Source: Gammaproteobacteria bacterium
Lineage (GTDB): Bacteria > Pseudomonadota > Gammaproteobacteria > SZUA-229
Direction: 5' to 3'
DNA length: 9,637 nt
Assembly: GCA_016764035.1 (NCBI GenBank)
Contig: JAESSQ010000033.1
Location: 1 to 9,637 of the forward strand
Shown here in pieces: positions 6,890 to 9,637 of the stretch. The first letter of the stretch is position 1; each line of letters begins with the position of its first letter. Below the pieces are notes generated by a model. The model was given only the letters and a program-made list of their open reading frames with translations. It searched no databases and was not told the DNA's origin. A program made the translations under genes and the position numbers.

Positions 6890-7282
6890 CTATGCGCCGA
6901 AGACAATCAGGCGATCAGATTCGATGCCTGCTTCGATTAACTGGCCAAGACCAGAGATACGAAAACCTGCCATCAAATTATCTGCATCCAGACCCTGTCG
7001 TTTTGCTTCAGCGGCGTCCATGATGCCGCGACGTTGTGCCGCTGCGATACAGACCACCATGTCGAGATCGTTTTCCAGCGCCAGTTCAGACCATTGTTTG
7101 GCAACATTGCGATCATCCTGTGGTGGTACGGCAAGACGCGTCGCATTGTTAACGCCATCGTGGTAGAAGAAAACACGAAATATTTCATGCCCGGCAGCGA
7201 GTGCAGCTTTGGCAAACTGATACGCCGTATCCGATGCCTGATGCTGATATGGGCCTTCGTTTATTTGAATACTAAATTTCAC
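6890..7282 (-). CDS. dsrE: DsrE, sulfur-accepting subunit of DsrEFH sulfurtransferase
   Basis: DsrE is a TusD-like subunit of the cytoplasmic DsrE2F2H2 hexamer, which takes up persulfide sulfur and transfers it to DsrC. The protein has 130 residues, the length known for A. vinosum DsrE. It carries the active-site cysteine at the same position, Cys78, in DLDMVVCIAAAQRRG. The start is GTG (7280-7282), preceded by GGAG (7293-7296) with 10 nt spacing; the next codons give KFSIQINEGPYQHQ, a normal family N-terminus. The stop is TAG at 6890-6892, and dsrF starts 22 bp later. Presence of dsrE with dsrF and dsrH separates sulfur-oxidising Dsr operons from sulfate-reducing ones (family knowledge). Identification is very secure. 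Confidence 0.96.
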   Translation of the reverse strand: MKFSIQINEGPYQHQASDTAYQFAKAALAAGHEIFRVFFYHDGVNNATRLAVPPQDDRNVAKQWSELALENDLDMVVCIAAAQRRGIMDAAEAKRQGLDADNLMAGFRISGLGQLIEAGIESDRLIVFGA

Positions 7283-7338
7283 GAGTTTCTGTCTCCATTT
7301 TTTCTATGGTGCTTTTTATGCTGGTCTTAGATGCTGAT

Positions 7339-8418
7339 CTAAAAGCGGATATGGGTAGAAGCGTTAAGGCTGTTACGAGCACCGCGCCAGTTATCGATGT
7401 GATACTTGGTGAAAGGCAGGTTAGTCACTTCGAAGAAGCGTGGCCAGCCGATACGTTCTATCCAGTCGTTAATACGCTCCCAGTCTTTAGCGTCTTCTTT
7501 ATAGGCTTTAAGAATGTTTTTTACGATAGCGGTTGCTTCAGGCCAGCGCGGTGGATTGTTTGGAATGCCAGCAGCGACCAGTTTTTGAAAAGTGGGTTTG
7601 CTACGTGCATTGGAGTGATTACCACCAACCCATATAGCCAGCTTAGAATGTTCGGCATCGTTGATTTGCATTGGCGGGCAAGGCGGGTAACAGGCGCCAC
7701 AACAAATGCATTTTTTCTCATCAACTTCTAACGAAGGTTTGCCATTAACCATGGCAGGGCGAATGGCGGCAACCGGGCAACGGGCAACCACGGAAGGTCG
7801 CTCACAAACGTTCGATACCAGGTCATGATTGATCTTAGGGGGTTTGGTGTGCTGAATATTAATGGCGATGTCACCCTGGCCACCACAGTTAATCTGACAA
7901 CACGATGTTGTAATGTGCACGCGGTTAGGCATGTTGCATTCACGAAACTCATCGATTAATTCATCCATCATCGATTTCACCACGCCCGATGCATCGGTGC
8001 CGGGAATGTCACAATGTAACCAGCCCTGTGTGTGCGAGATCATGGCGACGGAGTTTTTGGTACCACCGACCACGTAACCTTTGTCGGTGACAGCTTTGAT
8101 TAATGGTTCTACTTTTGCCGCATCAGTAACCATGTATTCAACGTTACTGCGGATAGTGAAATGGATATAACCGTCCGCATAGTCATCGCCCAGATCACAT
8201 AATTCACGTAGAGAAAAAACGTCGAGAATACGTTGCGTACCTACGCGTACTGTCCATATCTCATCGCCACTGTAGGCAACGTGACGAAGTACACCAGGTT
8301 TAGGATGGTCGTGGTATTTCCACTGACCGTAGTTTTTACGCATGACAGGGTGCATGTATTGGAAGCCATCAGGACAACCGGACTCAATCGGCGTACGAGG
8401 TTTTTGTTTTTCACTCAT
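7339..8418 (-). CDS. dsrB: Reverse-type dissimilatory sulfite reductase beta subunit
   Basis: This subunit pairs with DsrA in the alpha2beta2 sulfite reductase and carries the catalytically active siroheme in characterised enzymes. The ORF is 359 residues, essentially full family length. The siroheme/[4Fe-4S] ligands are Cys136 (GWLHCDIPG) and Cys173, Cys174 and Cys178 (SCCQINCGG). The ferredoxin domain has Cys214 (RCPVAAI) and Cys237, Cys240, Cys243 and Cys247 (CICCGACYPPCPP). The ATG at 8416-8418 has a GAGG ribosome binding site 8 nt upstream. The C-terminal part (WERINDWIERIGWPRFFE) is typical of DsrB. dsrE begins 57 bp downstream with no dsrD-like gene between, which fits an oxidative rather than a sulfate-reducing operon. 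All cofactor ligands are intact and nothing suggests inactivation. Confidence 0.98.
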   Translation of the reverse strand: MSEKQKPRTPIESGCPDGFQYMHPVMRKNYGQWKYHDHPKPGVLRHVAYSGDEIWTVRVGTQRILDVFSLRELCDLGDDYADGYIHFTIRSNVEYMVTDAAKVEPLIKAVTDKGYVVGGTKNSVAMISHTQGWLHCDIPGTDASGVVKSMMDELIDEFRECNMPNRVHITTSCCQINCGGQGDIAINIQHTKPPKINHDLVSNVCERPSVVARCPVAAIRPAMVNGKPSLEVDEKKCICCGACYPPCPPMQINDAEHSKLAIWVGGNHSNARSKPTFQKLVAAGIPNNPPRWPEATAIVKNILKAYKEDAKDWERINDWIERIGWPRFFEVTNLPFTKYHIDNWRGARNSLNASTHIRF

Positions 8419-8440
8419 TATTTATTCCTCAAAAAATCTA

Positions 8441-8475
8441 TATCTGTCGATAGGAAGTTTGGCTGCTTCCAGATA
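8441..8475 (-). other. Possible stem-loop between dsrA and dsrB
   Basis: In the 88 bp gap, TATCT (8441-8445) pairs with AGATA (8471-8475) and GGAAG (8453-8457) pairs with CTTCC (8466-8470). This gives two 5 bp stems separated by a one-sided 7 nt bulge, closed by an 8 nt loop. It lies just upstream of the dsrB ribosome binding site (GAGG on the coding strand, 8427-8430, 8 nt before the ATG). No U-tract follows, so it does not look like an intrinsic terminator. It may be chance. Confidence 0.3.
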
Positions 8476-8506
8476 ACGACGTTTAATCAATGTTTAGACG
8501 CAATCG

Positions 8507-9637
8507 TTACGCGCTCGCCGCTTCTGCTTTACGTTGAAACCATTTTTCGGCTTCTTCGTCCCAGCCATCCATACGTACATATGAACTCTGCCTTGGGCTG
8601 CCAACCATGTTCGGGTCAACCTCAAGACCAATACCTTCCAGGTAATTAACCAGACCGATACGTTCGATCATCTCGCCTGTACGTTCGTGCTCAAGGCCGT
8701 TTTCAGCCCAGAAATCAATCATTTCTTCAGCCAGTTCTACCAGTTCTTCTATGGCTTCTTCGGTGTCGAGCTTTTTGAATGGAATAACTACCGTACCCAT
8801 TAAGTCACCAATTTTTAGTGTGCGTTTACCGCCTACTAACACGGTGACGCCATGGTCTTTTCCGGGGTGTAATGCTTTAGGCATAACATTTAAACAATGC
8901 ATACAGCGCACACAGTTACGGTTGTCTACGTTTAAGGTGTTGTCATCGTTAAGTGATAATGCATTAGTAGGGCAGCGTGAGATAACGTTATCGATGTAGT
9001 ATTGACGGCCGTTTTCGCCTTTATCACTGATGTATTTTTTAACTTCTTCCTGGTCAACCTGCATGTCATCGCGCCAGGTGCCAATGATGGCCATATCTGC
9101 ACGTTCGATAGCATTTTGGCAGTCGTTAGGGCAGCCAGAAACTTTGAACTTAAACTTGTATGGCAGTGCAGGGCGGTGGACATCATCGGTGAAATTATTG
9201 ACCAGATGACGATGAATGCCTTGCTCGTTTGCGCATGACATCTCACAACGTGATGCACCGACGCATGACATGGCGGTACGAACACAGGGGCCAGCACCAC
9301 CCAGGTCAAAGCCGTATTCATTGATTTCATTGAAGAAGTGTTGAACATTTTCCGTGGTCGAACCGATGAACATAATGTTACCGGTCTGGCCGTGGAATGT
9401 TTGCAGGCCCGAGCCCCATTTTTCCCAGCTATCACCTAATTTGCGTAAGATGTCCGTGGTGTAGTGATTGCCGGCAGGGGGTTGAACACGAAGGGTGTGA
9501 AATTCTTTTGACTCCGGGAATGCAGCGCCAACTTCAGAAAAGCGAGGAATAATACCACCGCCATAACCGTAAACGGATACGGTGCCGCCTTTCCAGTAAC
9601 CTTTACGGGTTTCGTAAGAGTGTTCTAACTGACCAAG
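8507..9637 (-). CDS. dsrA: Reverse-type dissimilatory sulfite reductase alpha subunit, 5' end missing
   Basis: This is the alpha subunit of cytoplasmic siroheme sulfite reductase, which in sulfur oxidisers works in reverse and oxidises sulfane sulfur to sulfite. The frame stays open from the TAA at 8507-8509 to the window edge, giving 376 visible residues. The family usually has about 415, so roughly 40 N-terminal residues lie outside. Counting from the window edge, the siroheme/[4Fe-4S] ligands are Cys125 and Cys131 (CVGASRC, C-x5-C) and Cys169 and Cys173 (CPNDC, C-x3-C). The inserted ferredoxin domain has Cys222 (RCPTNAL) and Cys242, Cys245 and Cys248 (CVRCMHC). The Met at 9371-9373 is internal, because clear DsrA sequence (GQTGNIMFIGSTTEN) continues upstream of it. 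dsrB follows 88 bp downstream. The identification is firm. The oxidative direction is inferred from the neighbouring dsrEFH and dsrL. Confidence 0.97.
   Translation of the reverse strand, partial: LGQLEHSYETRKGYWKGGTVSVYGYGGGIIPRFSEVGAAFPESKEFHTLRVQPPAGNHYTTDILRKLGDSWEKWGSGLQTFHGQTGNIMFIGSTTENVQHFFNEINEYGFDLGGAGPCVRTAMSCVGASRCEMSCANEQGIHRHLVNNFTDDVHRPALPYKFKFKVSGCPNDCQNAIERADMAIIGTWRDDMQVDQEEVKKYISDKGENGRQYYIDNVISRCPTNALSLNDDNTLNVDNRNCVRCMHCLNVMPKALHPGKDHGVTVLVGGKRTLKIGDLMGTVVIPFKKLDTEEAIEELVELAEEMIDFWAENGLEHERTGEMIERIGLVNYLEGIGLEVDPNMVGSPRQSSYVRMDGWDEEAEKWFQRKAEAASA

Noticed and set aside
6868..6906. An N-terminal extension of dsrF from a TTG inside dsrE (13 extra residues).
   Set aside because: It would overlap the dsrE stop and bypass a good AGGAG-GTG start; the extra residues do not resemble DsrF.
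8932..9435. A 167-codon minus-strand frame overlapping dsrA in another phase.
   Set aside because: It is an out-of-frame shadow of dsrA; the dsrA frame carries all siroheme and ferredoxin motifs.

Overview
The window holds most of a reverse-type dissimilatory sulfite reductase (rDsr) operon. All genes lie on the minus strand, so the operon reads from high to low coordinates: dsrA (5' end outside the window), dsrB, dsrE, dsrF, dsrH, dsrC, dsrM, dsrK, dsrL, dsrJ, dsrO (3' end outside the window). This is the order known from Allochromatium vinosum and other gammaproteobacterial sulfur oxidisers. DsrEFH together with DsrL marks the oxidative version of the pathway; no dsrD-type gene lies between dsrB and dsrE. 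The gene order, protein lengths and moderate GC content (judged by eye) suggest a free-living or symbiotic gammaproteobacterial sulfur oxidiser. Genus cannot be named from this sequence.

Layout: 9637-8507 dsrA and 8418-7339 dsrB form the siroheme sulfite reductase. 7282-6118 holds dsrE, dsrF and dsrH, a TusBCD-like sulfurtransferase. 6067-5735 is dsrC, the two-cysteine sulfur carrier. 5734-5495 is an unusually long 240 bp gap with nested inverted repeats. 5494-4733 dsrM and 4663-3116 dsrK are the cytochrome b and HdrD-like subunits of the membrane complex. 3017-1044 is dsrL, an NAD(P)H:acceptor iron-sulfur flavoprotein. 1036-503 dsrJ (triheme cytochrome c) and 506-1 dsrO (Tat-exported ferredoxin) are the periplasmic parts of DsrMKJOP. 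Most intergenic gaps are short, and dsrJ and dsrO overlap by 4 bp, so the whole set is probably cotranscribed. No internal promoter or strong terminator was recognised.

How the parts work together, from established work on the family: persulfide sulfur is passed through DsrEFH to DsrC. DsrAB oxidises the sulfur to sulfite, with DsrL linking DsrAB to NAD(H), while DsrMKJOP exchanges electrons with the quinone pool and cycles DsrC between its thiol and trisulfide/disulfide states. The key residues for these steps (DsrE Cys78, DsrH Cys20, DsrC Cys98/Cys109, the iron-sulfur and heme ligands) are present. No frameshift or premature stop was seen.

The window is a known pathway, not a new system. 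The best second-look items are the structured repeat between dsrC and dsrM, the lack of any cysteine in DsrF, hairpins between dsrK/dsrL and dsrA/dsrB, and start-codon ambiguity in dsrJ and dsrO.
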